From contig WLLZ01000038.1 of assembly GCA_009700485.1 (NCBI GenBank), forward strand, positions 1-15,281: a stretch of 15,281 nucleotides of DNA, in the 5' to 3' direction. How positions within the stretch are numbered: position 1 is the stretch's first letter; every line of letters starts with the position of its first letter. The DNA is from Actinomycetota bacterium. GTDB lineage: Bacteria; Actinomycetota; Actinomycetes; S36-B12. The position numbers were made by a program, and so were the translations under genes. The notes under the pieces were generated by a model. It saw only the letters and a list, made by a program, of their open reading frames with translations. It did not search any database and was not told the DNA's origin. Positions 1-6,874 of the stretch are shown here, one piece after another.

Positions 1-750
1 AATGATCTTGGTTTCGATAGTGGTCGAGCTGATGGCTACTTCGGCAGAAGCACCGATACCGCCTTACGTGAATTTCAACGAGGCGTGGGCGTTGATGCTG
101 ACGGCATTTGTGGCCCTGAGTCATTTAAGGCTTTCGACCGGCTCATGCGCACCATCAGTGGCGGCAATGCTGCGCGGCTACGCGACCATGTGAGTCTAAC
201 TTCATTGCAGACCGGGATTGCGGACAAAGTTGTGCTACTTGATCCTGGAAGTGACCTTGGCGCTGAACTCTGCGAAGCGGTTGCGGTGCGAGTTGAGGGC
301 CGACTAGCTGCGCTTGGAACCCAGGTTTTACTCACCCATATCGCGCAACCAAGTAGTACTTTAGGTGAGGCTGAACGCGCGGATTTCGCCAATCGCACCG
401 GTGTTGATCTGGTGGTTTCAATTCACGCCACACAACTTGCTAGTAAGAGAGCCTGCGGCGCAGCTGCTTTCTACTTTGGTGCACCAGATGCCGGCGCGCA
501 CTCCGCAAATGGTCGAGCGTTGGCTGAACTTATTCAAAGTGAACTTTGTGCGCGAACCGGGGCAGTTGATTGCCGCACCCATCCGCGCACGTGGGATCTA
601 CTTCGACTTACGCGGGTTCCTGCCGTTCGCGTCGAGCTCGGATATATGTCCAACCCGTTGGATGCGAGCAGGCTGCGTGACGTAAAAATGCAGGACGCCT
701 CTGCTGAGGCCATCGCAACCGCCCTAAAGCGTTTTTGCTCCCCGCTTTAG
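1..750 (+). CDS. cwlM: CwlM-like peptidoglycan-binding / amidase_3 protein (5' truncated by window)
   Basis: The reading frame is open from base 1, so this is the C-terminal 249 residues of a longer protein; the in-frame GTG at 85 is not the true start. Residues about 1-45 form a PG_binding_1 domain (DGYFGRST..ALREFQ, then DGICGPESF). Residues about 70-245 form an N-acetylmuramoyl-L-alanine amidase (amidase_3) fold. The usual DPGH zinc motif reads DPGS, and the loop after it is shortened. The later motifs SIHA and VELGYMSN keep their His and Glu. Loss of the first zinc His suggests it does not cleave peptidoglycan. Mycobacterial CwlM (Rv3915), which sits at the same place near parB, is a cytoplasmic non-hydrolytic regulator that activates MurA after PknB phosphorylation. 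By position and motif loss this is probably its orthologue (inference). The missing N-terminus, which in CwlM carries regulatory sites, cannot be checked here. A weak or atypical amidase remains possible. Confidence 0.8.
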   Translation, partial: NDLGFDSGRADGYFGRSTDTALREFQRGVGVDADGICGPESFKAFDRLMRTISGGNAARLRDHVSLTSLQTGIADKVVLLDPGSDLGAELCEAVAVRVEGRLAALGTQVLLTHIAQPSSTLGEAERADFANRTGVDLVVSIHATQLASKRACGAAAFYFGAPDAGAHSANGRALAELIQSELCARTGAVDCRTHPRTWDLLRLTRVPAVRVELGYMSNPLDASRLRDVKMQDASAEAIATALKRFCSPL

Positions 751-762
751 ACCGATCAGGCC

Positions 763-800
763 GCCTGTCATTTCTTGCTAGTCAAGCCTGTCATTTCTTG
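763..800. repeat. 15-bp tandem direct repeat with 23-bp period
   Basis: GCCTGTCATTTCTTG occurs at 763-777 and again, identical, at 786-800. It begins 13 bp after the stop of the amidase-like gene. A perfect palindrome, GGTCGCGACC, follows at 820-829. I recognise no known element; this could be a short duplication, a binding-site pair or part of a terminator region. Confidence 0.7.
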
Positions 801-845
801 GTGTTCTGCGGGCTGTCGCGGTCGCGACCACTCAATCTCACCGAA

Positions 846-870
846 AATGGCACGCTAACCGGTGGCCATT
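846..870 (-). terminator. weak hairpin downstream of the small minus-strand ORF
   Basis: AATGGC (846-851) and GCCATT (865-870) can pair. On the minus strand this gives a 6-bp stem followed by TTTT, starting at the stop codon of the small membrane ORF. The stem is short and the loop is 13 nt, so it is at best a weak intrinsic terminator. Confidence 0.25.
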
Positions 871-989
871 CAATCCGAAGTCGGCAAGTAATTGGGCGCC
901 ACTGGATGCGGCCAAACCAGCCGGGCGATAAAGCCGCCCAGCACCCCAACACCCAAAAGGAGCAGTGCCCAGCCGAGGATCCGCATCAT
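870..989 (-). CDS. small single-span membrane protein, 39 aa (hypothetical)
   Basis: Read on the minus strand, this frame starts with two ATGs (989 and 986) and encodes 39 residues. It begins MMRILGWALLLLGVGVLGG, a clean hydrophobic helix of about 20 residues, then an Arg-containing turn (FIARLVWPHP) and a short polar tail ending in LPTSD. The pattern, a short N-terminal Met-Met-Arg then a Leu/Gly/Val helix and a Pro-rich tail, is typical of small bitopic membrane proteins and less likely in random sequence. It lies divergently from the aminotransferase at 1010, with about 20 bp between start codons. The ribosome-binding site is weak (only AGG before the ATG pair). I do not recognise a family. 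It may be missed by gene callers because of its size. Confidence is limited by the lack of a strong RBS and of any comparison. Confidence 0.45.
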   Translation of the reverse strand: MMRILGWALLLLGVGVLGGFIARLVWPHPVAPNYLPTSD

Positions 990-1009
990 GTGGCCTATCG
1001 TAAGGCGCT

Positions 1010-2302
1010 ATGACCGGTTCTCGCCTTGATTCTTGGGTTGACTCCTATGCGGAGCGCACCAATGGCATGGCTGCCTCTGAGATCCGGGCACTTTTCTCGG
1101 TGGCTTCCCGCCCCGAGGTGGTTTCGTTGGCCGGTGGGATGCCATTTGTGCAGGCCCTGCCCCTGGATCAGATCGCTGAGACGGTAAGAACCCTGCTCCT
1201 GGAGCGGGGTGCCCAAGCGCTGCAGTATGGCTCCGGTCAAGGCGACGTAGTCCTACGCGAACAGATTTTAGATGTGATGCGTGATGTCGGGGTTATCGCG
1301 CACCCAGACGACATTGTGGTAACCACCGGATCACAAATGGCCTTGGATTTAGTCACTCGAGTGTTTTGCGACCCTGGTGATGTTGTCCTTGTTGAGGCGC
1401 CGTCCTATGTCGGAGCGCTCGGGGTTTTCCGTGCCTACCAATGCGGTGTTGAGCATGTAACTATGGACGATGAAGGCTTGGTACCTGCGGCCTTGAGTGA
1501 GGCAATTGTGCGCGTGCGGGCCTCGGGTCGGCGCATCAAAATGATCTACACCATTCCCTCGTTCCATAATCCAGCCGGAGTATCACAAGGCGCCCAGCGC
1601 CGACTTGAAATTTTGGCCATCGCGCAGCAGGCGCGGATCCTAGTTCTTGAAGACGACCCTTACGGATTGCTCGGATTTGATGGTGAGGTGCCGCGTGCGA
1701 TGCGCGCTGACGACGCCGATGGGGTCATCTATCTAGGCTCATTCTCAAAGACAATCGCTTCTGGCCTTCGTGTTGGTTGGGCCGTTGCCCCGCACGGGGT
1801 GCGCGAGAAATTGGTGCTGGCTGCAGAATCCGCGGTGCTTTGCCCATCAAACTTTGCGCAACTAACTATCTCCGAGTATCTCGCAACCCAACCTTGGCGC
1901 CAACAGGTAAAGGTGTTTCGTGAGCTTTATCGGGAGCGCCGCGATGCCCTCCTTGAGTCACTGCAGGCGATGATGCCCGAAGGCACCACCTGGACTATCC
2001 CCGCAGGTGGTTTTTATTCTTGGTTGACATTGCCAAATGGCTTGGATGCAACGGCCATGCTGCCGCGAGCCATTGCGGCACTTGTTGCCTACGTTCCGGG
2101 CACCGGCTTTTATGTTGACGGTCAAGGCCGACAGAACTTACGGCTTTCCTATTGCTACCCCGAACCTGATCGAATTCGCGAAGGTGTGCGCAGGCTGGCA
2201 GCCGTCGTTGAAGGTGAGCTTGAGTTGGCTAATACTTTCGGTACCACCAGTGGGCTGCATGCCACTGCAGGTTCATCCATGCCAGCACCGGATCTGCGGT
2301 AA
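1010..2302 (+). CDS. PLP-dependent aminotransferase, fold type I (class I/II)
   Basis: This 430-residue protein has the full set of class I/II aminotransferase motifs: YGSGQGD near the N-terminus, TTGSQMALDLV for cofactor binding, the substrate-site strand VEAPSYVGAL, IPSFHNPAG, LEDDPYG, and SFSKTIASGLRVGW with the Schiff-base lysine at K247. The C-terminal small domain contains GGFYSWLTLP and RLSYCYPEPD. It resembles the LysN/2-aminoadipate-type and MocR-type catalytic domains but has no N-terminal GntR helix-turn-helix, so it is an enzyme and not a regulator. The exact amino-acid substrate cannot be told from sequence. TAAGG at 1001-1005 is a short-spaced ribosome-binding site before the ATG. 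The D-Ala-D-Ala ligase-type gene starts 5 bp after the stop, which implies one transcript and perhaps linked chemistry. The last 25 or so residues after the small domain are low complexity. Confidence 0.9.
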   Translation: MTGSRLDSWVDSYAERTNGMAASEIRALFSVASRPEVVSLAGGMPFVQALPLDQIAETVRTLLLERGAQALQYGSGQGDVVLREQILDVMRDVGVIAHPDDIVVTTGSQMALDLVTRVFCDPGDVVLVEAPSYVGALGVFRAYQCGVEHVTMDDEGLVPAALSEAIVRVRASGRRIKMIYTIPSFHNPAGVSQGAQRRLEILAIAQQARILVLEDDPYGLLGFDGEVPRAMRADDADGVIYLGSFSKTIASGLRVGWAVAPHGVREKLVLAAESAVLCPSNFAQLTISEYLATQPWRQQVKVFRELYRERRDALLESLQAMMPEGTTWTIPAGGFYSWLTLPNGLDATAMLPRAIAALVAYVPGTGFYVDGQGRQNLRLSYCYPEPDRIREGVRRLAAVVEGELELANTFGTTSGLHATAGSSMPAPDLR

Positions 2303-2307
2303 ATGTT

Positions 2308-3249
2308 ATGCAGGTTGTAGTTCTCGCAGGTGGTCTTTCTTCCGAACGTGATGTTTCGCTGCGTTCAGGACGCCGAGTTGCCAAAGCCCTGCGGGCAGCT
2401 ACTGACTTTGAGGTAATTGAATCCGATGTTGATGCAACGCTGATCGCTAGGCTGCGCGCGCAGGCCCCAGATTGCGTAATACCGGTGCTGCACGGGGCCG
2501 CCGGTGAAGATGGAGCCCTCCGAGATGTCTTGCATTCGTTAAACATCCCATTCGTGGGTTCAATAGCGGCCGCCTGCCGGCTCGCTTTTGATAAGCCGGT
2601 GGCAAAGACGCTGCTAACTAATGCTGGGGTTAACACCCCCGCCGCGGTTGCGCTGCCGCATTCAACATTTCGCGAGCTTGGCGCAAGTGAGGTGCTCGCT
2701 GCCGTGCTCGACGCCGTTGGCCTGCCTTTGATCGTGAAGCCGACAAAAGGTGGTTCGGCACTTGGTGCTGCCTTAGTTCACGAGGCTGCGCAATTCCCCG
2801 CTGCGATGGTCGGCTCATTCGCCTATAGCGATGTCGCCTTGATGGAGAGTTGGGTCCAGGGAGTTGAGGTCGCTGTTTCGGTGCTCGATACCCCAACCGG
2901 GCCGCAAACTTTACCCCTCGCTGAGATTGTCCCGCTGAGTGAAATCTACGACTACACTGCCCGCTATACCGCTGGTACTACTGAGTTTTTCGTACCGGCA
3001 AGACTTTCTACTGAAGTAGCCCAACGCTGTGCTGATGTTGCACTTACCGCGCATCGGGTCCTCGGCCTACGTGACTGGTCGCGCACCGATCTCATAGTTG
3101 ATGCAGCTGGCACGCCGTGGTTCCTCGAGGTAAATGTCGCCCCCGGCATGACCGAGACGTCTTTGTTCCCGCAGTCCCTCGCTGCCGCTGAACTATCACT
3201 GGGTGAGATCACAGCCCAACTCGTTCACACAGCTATCGAACGCGGCTAA
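2308..3249 (+). CDS. ddl: D-alanine--D-alanine ligase family ATP-grasp enzyme
   Basis: At 313 residues this matches Ddl length (about 306 in E. coli DdlB). The N-terminal motif VLAGGLSSERDVSLRSG holds the substrate-binding Glu (E13). HGAAGEDG follows, then the ATP-grasp lysine region KPTKGGSALGA (about 144-154), MESWVQGVE, YDYTARY, and the metal-binding end FLEVNVAPGMTETSLFP (about 272-288). The equivalents of E. coli Ser150, Tyr216, Arg255, Glu270 and Asn272 appear present. Two positions differ from the usual pattern: EGSS reads GGSA and NTxPGMT reads NVAPGMT. In Ddl the product is the D-Ala-D-Ala dipeptide used by MurF for peptidoglycan. Given the linked aminotransferase and the amidase-like neighbour, a cell-wall role is likely. 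Whether it is the main Ddl or a paralogue with another D-amino-acid preference cannot be told. It is probably co-transcribed with the aminotransferase; its own RBS is poor. Confidence 0.88.
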   Translation: MQVVVLAGGLSSERDVSLRSGRRVAKALRAATDFEVIESDVDATLIARLRAQAPDCVIPVLHGAAGEDGALRDVLHSLNIPFVGSIAAACRLAFDKPVAKTLLTNAGVNTPAAVALPHSTFRELGASEVLAAVLDAVGLPLIVKPTKGGSALGAALVHEAAQFPAAMVGSFAYSDVALMESWVQGVEVAVSVLDTPTGPQTLPLAEIVPLSEIYDYTARYTAGTTEFFVPARLSTEVAQRCADVALTAHRVLGLRDWSRTDLIVDAAGTPWFLEVNVAPGMTETSLFPQSLAAAELSLGEITAQLVHTAIERG

Positions 3250-3252
3250 TAC

Positions 3253-3284
3253 GCCGCAGTGTTGAAAGTTATGGTTAGTGCGGC
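3253..3284. terminator. inverted repeat between convergent genes
   Basis: GCCGCA (3253-3258) and TGCGGC (3279-3284) form a 6-bp GC stem with a 20-nt loop, in the 42-bp gap between the convergent stops of the Ddl-type gene and the transporter. The position suits a bidirectional terminator, but there is no strong T-tract. Confidence 0.35.
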
Positions 3285-3291
3285 ATAAGTA

Positions 3292-4131
3292 TTAAACCGC
3301 CACGAGGCAAGTACCGACGATAACTATCAAAAGGGCGACCTGATCTGACCTGGCCATCTTCTCTTTAAGGAAGATAAGGGCCAAGAGTGCGACAACTATC
3401 GGGTCGAGGGATCCGAGCACCGAGACTACGCCGAGGTTCCCCTCGTTGGCTGCGGTGAAGAAGGCTAGGTTCCCCAGTGCTAAGGCAACCCCGGCACCCG
3501 CGATTGGAGCGATGCTTCGTCGCGTCAAACCACCCCAGGACCGGTGAACCACGGCTACGACTACAAAAGTGAACAAAATCTGCGGCATCATTGACATCAA
3601 CATCGAACCGGCAATATTGACCCGTGAGCCAATGTCAATCACGACCGTGGCCAGCCCCCAAAATAATGCAGCGCCACCTGCTAAGGCGATCGCAATTACT
3701 GAGTTGGTCTCACCGGGTTTAACCTTCATATTGGGCACATAGAAGGCGATAAGCCCGGCGACCGTAACCCCGATGCCGATAACAGATAGCCGTGAAAGTT
3801 CCTCGCCCATCAAGTACGAATAACCAAGTGGTACCAAGATACTAGCTGCAGCTACACCGGTGACAACGCCCATTTTTCCGCGCGCAAAAGCCTTGAGCGC
3901 GAGGATGGTTGCGATGAGATTAAAAGTGCCCCCGAGTAGTCCAGGGAGAACATCATTCTTGTTCAGCATCAAGTCGTGGCGAAATACCCCGTTAAGGAGA
4001 TACGTGATGGTTGTTGCGATCGCGCTAACGAGAATGATGCCGTATACCTTCACCCGTCCGCGGTACCGGCCGATTCCAAATTCCCAGATGCCATATAGGA
4101 CGGCGCTGGACAAGGCGAGAAGTACGTACAC
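3292..4131 (-). CDS. EamA / drug-metabolite transporter (DMT) superfamily permease
   Basis: The 279-residue protein is almost wholly hydrophobic, with about ten predicted transmembrane helices arranged as two EamA-type repeats. The first repeat opens with VLLALSSAVLYGIWEFGIGR and the second with IAIALAGGAALFWGLATVVI. The C-terminal repeat ends with the family-typical pattern LGSLDPIVVALLALIFLKEK, then a final helix. The substrate is unknown; DMT proteins carry metabolites, amino acids or drugs out of, or into, the cell. The start is a GTG at 4131, chosen because GGAAGG lies 8 nt upstream and the first residues lead straight into helix 1. It sits downstream of parB in the same orientation after a 111-bp gap, so it may have its own promoter or take read-through from parB. 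It is not part of the usual actinobacterial origin set I know, and may be an insertion into the conserved order. Confidence 0.85.
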   Translation of the reverse strand: MYVLLALSSAVLYGIWEFGIGRYRGRVKVYGIILVSAIATTITYLLNGVFRHDLMLNKNDVLPGLLGGTFNLIATILALKAFARGKMGVVTGVAAASILVPLGYSYLMGEELSRLSVIGIGVTVAGLIAFYVPNMKVKPGETNSVIAIALAGGAALFWGLATVVIDIGSRVNIAGSMLMSMMPQILFTFVVVAVVHRSWGGLTRRSIAPIAGAGVALALGNLAFFTAANEGNLGVVSVLGSLDPIVVALLALIFLKEKMARSDQVALLIVIVGTCLVAV

Positions 4132-4242
4132 CCGTGTCGCCTTCCGTGGGAAGAGAATCAGACGACACCATCACAGCACTTAAAGGGGTTGGCTGCAAGG
4201 GTTGTGCAGGTATTAGCTGCAACTAATAAAGTTCGCCACCGA

Positions 4243-5199
4243 TCAGCGGCGGTCAATCAGGTCAGCGATCCGGCGCAAGTCATCACCATCAGCGCACTCA
4301 ATAACAATCTTGCCTCGTGCCGCGTTCTTCATGAACCCATCAAGTTGCACCCTGGTATCAAGTTGATCAGCTATTCGCTGCTGCAGGTCATTTACTAAGT
4401 CAGCCATTGCTGTTTCACGACTCTTAGGTGTGCGAGTTCGTTTCGTGCGTTCGCGGCCATCGGCTGCCCCGACAAGAATGAGTTCTTCGACTGAGCGCAC
4501 ACTTAAGCCTTCGGCCACAATGCGTTTGGCCATTTCTTCCATTGACTGCTCATCTTCAAGTGATAACAAAGCGCGAGCGTGGCCTGCGCTAAGAACACCG
4601 GCCGCAACTCTGCGCTGCACATCAGGCGGTAGCCTCAATAACCGCAACGTATTTGAGACTTGCGGGCGCGAGCGACCAATACGTTTAGCTAATTCTTCTT
4701 GGGTGCATCCGAAGTCAGCAAGCATCTGTGAATAAGCCGCGGCTTCTTCCAAAGCATTTAGATCCGCGCGGTGTAAATTCTCTAACAGTGCATCGCGGAG
4801 TAACGCATCGTCTTCGGTATCGCGGATTATGGCGGGGATAGCCGTTAACCCAGCTTCACGGCAGGCACGTAAGCGCCGTTCACCGGCAACAAGTTCAAAG
4901 CCACTACCGGCCCGGCGCACCACAACTGGTTGCAGCAGGCCAATCTCTTTAATTGAGTAAACAAGTTCAGCAAGTGCTTCTTCTTCGAAAACCGCGCGCG
5001 GTTGTCGAGGGTTCGGGACTATTGAGTCCAAAGGGAGTTCGGCATAAACAGCCGCCGGGCCGGTGGGCTCGGCTGAGGTGGCCGTTTCCTCTGGGCTGGT
5101 GGCAGTTTGCTTGGTCTTCGGGGCAACTCGAGGGGTGGTATCGGTTGGGATGAGAGCGCCCAACCCTTTTCCGAGGCCGCGCTTAGTTGGATTACTCAT
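4243..5199 (-). CDS. parB: chromosome partitioning protein ParB
   Basis: This is the CTP-dependent clamp that loads at parS and spreads on origin DNA. The order of parts is typical: a basic N-terminus (RGLGKGLGALIP) that contacts ParA, a variable linker to about residue 50, NPRQPR (about 58), the CTP-binding box GERRLRACREAG (about 105-116), ENLHRADLN (about 136-144), then the helix-turn-helix TQEELAKRIGRSRPQVSNTL that reads parS, and a C-terminal dimer domain ending LIDRR. The protein is 318 residues from the ATG at 5199. An upstream GTG at 5205 is possible, but the GGTAGGTAG ribosome-binding sequence is well spaced only for the ATG. parA ends 96 bp upstream, and that gap holds a DnaA box and repeats. 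The parS targets are in this window at 6114-6129 and 6867-6882. Confidence 0.96.
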   Translation of the reverse strand: MSNPTKRGLGKGLGALIPTDTTPRVAPKTKQTATSPEETATSAEPTGPAAVYAELPLDSIVPNPRQPRAVFEEEALAELVYSIKEIGLLQPVVVRRAGSGFELVAGERRLRACREAGLTAIPAIIRDTEDDALLRDALLENLHRADLNALEEAAAYSQMLADFGCTQEELAKRIGRSRPQVSNTLRLLRLPPDVQRRVAAGVLSAGHARALLSLEDEQSMEEMAKRIVAEGLSVRSVEELILVGAADGRERTKRTRTPKSRETAMADLVNDLQQRIADQLDTRVQLDGFMKNAARGKIVIECADGDDLRRIADLIDRR

Positions 5200-5215
5200 T
5201 GGCACTACCTACCCA

Positions 5216-5245
5216 AATTATGGTGGAAAATTGGCCAATTATGGT
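5216..5245. promoter_or_regulatory. operator-like repeats upstream of parB
   Basis: AATTATGGT occurs at 5216-5224 and 5237-5245, exactly 21 bp apart (two helical turns). Between and overlapping them is a perfect 12-bp palindrome, AATTGGCCAATT, at 5229-5240. On the minus strand the repeats give CATAAT hexamers that could act as -10 elements. This lies just upstream of the parB start, so a promoter and operator for parB is likely, but no factor can be named. Confidence 0.45.
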
Positions 5246-5275
5246 CCGTTTAGTCATATTTTGTACCTTATTTCC

Positions 5276-5284
5276 TGTGGATAA
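5276..5284 (-). promoter_or_regulatory. perfect DnaA box in the parA-parB gap
   Basis: TGTGGATAA is the exact complement of the strong DnaA box TTATCCACA. It lies 12 bp downstream of the parA stop and upstream of parB, about 5.7 kb from the main oriC cluster. It may tie parB expression or local DnaA titration to replication; that role is inference. Confidence 0.7.
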
Positions 5285-5295
5285 CTTTGGGGATA

Positions 5296-6081
5296 TCACT
5301 TAATGGCAGCGAACTCTAGCGCGGCTTCTCGATAACAAAGGGCCCCTGCTGAGGATGGGTCATAAGTGAGGACGGTTTGGGAGTATGAGGGTGCTTCAGA
5401 AAGTCGAACCGATCTGGGGATCACAGTTGACAGCACTCTGGTGCCAAAGTGATTGCGTACCTCATCGGCCACCTGGGAGGCCAACCTGGTGCGCCCGTCA
5501 TACATCGTCAACAAGATGGCACTGACTTCAAGTTCGGGATTTAAGCTCGCCCGGACCATCTCGATGGTGCGCAATAATTGGGATAGACCCTCGAGGGCGT
5601 AGTACTCGCATTGGATTGGTAGCAGCACCTCTTCGGCCGCAACCAGCCCATTTAGAGTTAGTAGCCCAAGGGATGGAGGGCAATCAATGAGAACGAAGTC
5701 CAACCCCTTGCCCCCAGCCAGCCCGGTGCCAAGGTAGGTGCCGATGGCCCGGGATAAGGCGAATTCTCGGGATTCGGTATTGACCAGCTCAATTTCGGCC
5801 CCGGCGAGATCAACGGTAGCGGGCACCCCGTAAAGCCCCGGGATATCGGGGCAGGGCGCAATGGCGGCGGCTAATCCCGCCTCCCCGCTTAGCACCTCGT
5901 AGATACTCAGCACGCCCTCAGCATGGGAAATCCCCAGTGCGGTTGAGGCATTGCCTTGCGGGTCTAGGTCAATTACTAACACCTGATGGCCGGATTGAGC
6001 TAAGGCCGCCGCCATGTTCACGGTGGTCGTGGTCTTGCCCACTCCGCCTTTTTGGTTGGCGACAGTGATGATTCGGGTCAC
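5296..6081 (-). CDS. parA: chromosome partitioning ATPase ParA (Soj)
   Basis: ParA binds nucleoid DNA as an ATP dimer, and ParB-parS complexes follow its gradient to separate origins. The deviant Walker A motif KGGVGKTTTTVN is at residues 11-22, with the signature lysine K11 and the P-loop K16. VLVIDLDPQGNAST and the Walker B-type strand VLIDCPPSLGLLTLNGL follow, then QCEYYALEGLSQL, all as in chromosomal Soj/ParA proteins. The length of 261 residues is usual. The start is a GTG at 6081 with only a weak ribosome-binding site; the frame is closed just upstream by a stop inside the parS site, so no longer start is possible. It follows rsmG after a 136-bp gap containing a perfect parS, and precedes parB. 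Confidence 0.96.
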   Translation of the reverse strand: MTRIITVANQKGGVGKTTTTVNMAAALAQSGHQVLVIDLDPQGNASTALGISHAEGVLSIYEVLSGEAGLAAAIAPCPDIPGLYGVPATVDLAGAEIELVNTESREFALSRAIGTYLGTGLAGGKGLDFVLIDCPPSLGLLTLNGLVAAEEVLLPIQCEYYALEGLSQLLRTIEMVRASLNPELEVSAILLTMYDGRTRLASQVADEVRNHFGTRVLSTVIPRSVRLSEAPSYSQTVLTYDPSSAGALCYREAALEFAAIK

Positions 6082-6113
6082 TCTGGCCAGCCAAGGCCAC
6101 TGGGTTTCGTGTT

Positions 6114-6129
6114 TGTTTCACGTGAAACA
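6114..6129. promoter_or_regulatory. parS site 1 (perfect)
   Basis: TGTTTCACGTGAAACA is identical to the 16-bp consensus parS palindrome, and lies 33 bp upstream of the parA start in the rsmG-parA gap. It is where ParB loads, and it may also place parA under ParB autoregulation. Confidence 0.97.
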
Positions 6130-6217
6130 TCATCCGCATTCGGCGTTTCGGGCCATCCTAAACCAACCTCATGGGAACCGATCTTTTCGGTTTTTGGGGT
6201 TTGGGGTGTCATGGGCT

Positions 6218-6874
6218 TCATTGTGCCGCACCTCGAGTAGCCAACACCACGGTAGTCACCGGATCCACCACCCCCTGACCGCAAATAGCAATTCGAAGAT
6301 CCTTGATGCCCAAGGCTGCAGCCACTGGCGCAGCCTCCGCCAACTCACTGGAAACCGAACTCCCTTTAAGGGCCACTAGGGATCCACCATTGCGCAGCAG
6401 CGGGACTGTCCAACCTATGAGCTTGGCAAGTGGTGCAACCGCCCTCGCGGTCACTACATCCACCCCCGCCCAATCCCGCTGCTTGACTAGATCCTCAGCC
6501 CGAACTCGGGTTACCGTGACCTGCTCCCCGAGACTCAACTCCGAAACCACGGTGGTCAAGAAATTGGCTCGGCGTAGCAATGGCTCAATGAGCACTAGTT
6601 TCAGGTCTGTTCTGGTAAGGGCCCAAACCAATCCAGGCAGCCCGGCCCCAGACCCAACATCGGCTACCAAAGCCCCGGCTGGGATTAAGCCCTCGGCTGG
6701 GTCAGCCACCACAGCGCAGTTCAATAGGTGGCGTGACCAAATCCGCGGTACTTCCCGGGGCCCGATCAACCCCTGTTCAACCCCGGTGCTAGCCAAAATA
6801 TCCGCGAAGGCCACTAACCCGGGGCAAGCGGGTTGGAGCCATTGGGGGAGCGATTCAGTAGGTGAATGTTCCAC
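6218..6874 (-). CDS. rsmG: 16S rRNA (guanine-527-N7) methyltransferase RsmG (GidB)
   Basis: RsmG uses S-adenosylmethionine to methylate N7 of G527 in the 530 loop of 16S rRNA; loss of it gives low-level streptomycin resistance in many bacteria. The 218-residue protein contains the SAM-binding motif VADVGSGAGLPGLVWAL (about residues 69-85), the acidic strand end LVLIEPLLRRANFL, the family motif TARAVAPLAKLIGW and the late strand SLVALKGSS. The length fits the actinobacterial family. The only suitable start is a GTG at 6874, inside a parS palindrome and 12 nt after the jag stop, with no clear ribosome-binding site. Translation may depend on coupling to jag. ParB bound at this parS would sit over the start codon. 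Confidence 0.95.
   Translation of the reverse strand: MEHSPTESLPQWLQPACPGLVAFADILASTGVEQGLIGPREVPRIWSRHLLNCAVVADPAEGLIPAGALVADVGSGAGLPGLVWALTRTDLKLVLIEPLLRRANFLTTVVSELSLGEQVTVTRVRAEDLVKQRDWAGVDVVTARAVAPLAKLIGWTVPLLRNGGSLVALKGSSVSSELAEAAPVAAALGIKDLRIAICGQGVVDPVTTVVLATRGAAQ

Noticed and set aside
4201..4226. Imperfect palindrome and bulged hairpin after parB as a terminator
   Set aside because: The stem has a 2-nt bulge and no T-tract on the minus strand, so termination is not supported.
6196..6206. GGGGTTTGGGG as a possible G-quadruplex
   Set aside because: Only two G-runs are present nearby, too few for an intramolecular quadruplex.
6078..6284. 68-codon minus-strand frame spanning the rsmG-parA gap
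   Set aside because: It runs through parS, giving the VSRET peptide that parS encodes in this frame, overlaps both neighbours and has no family features.
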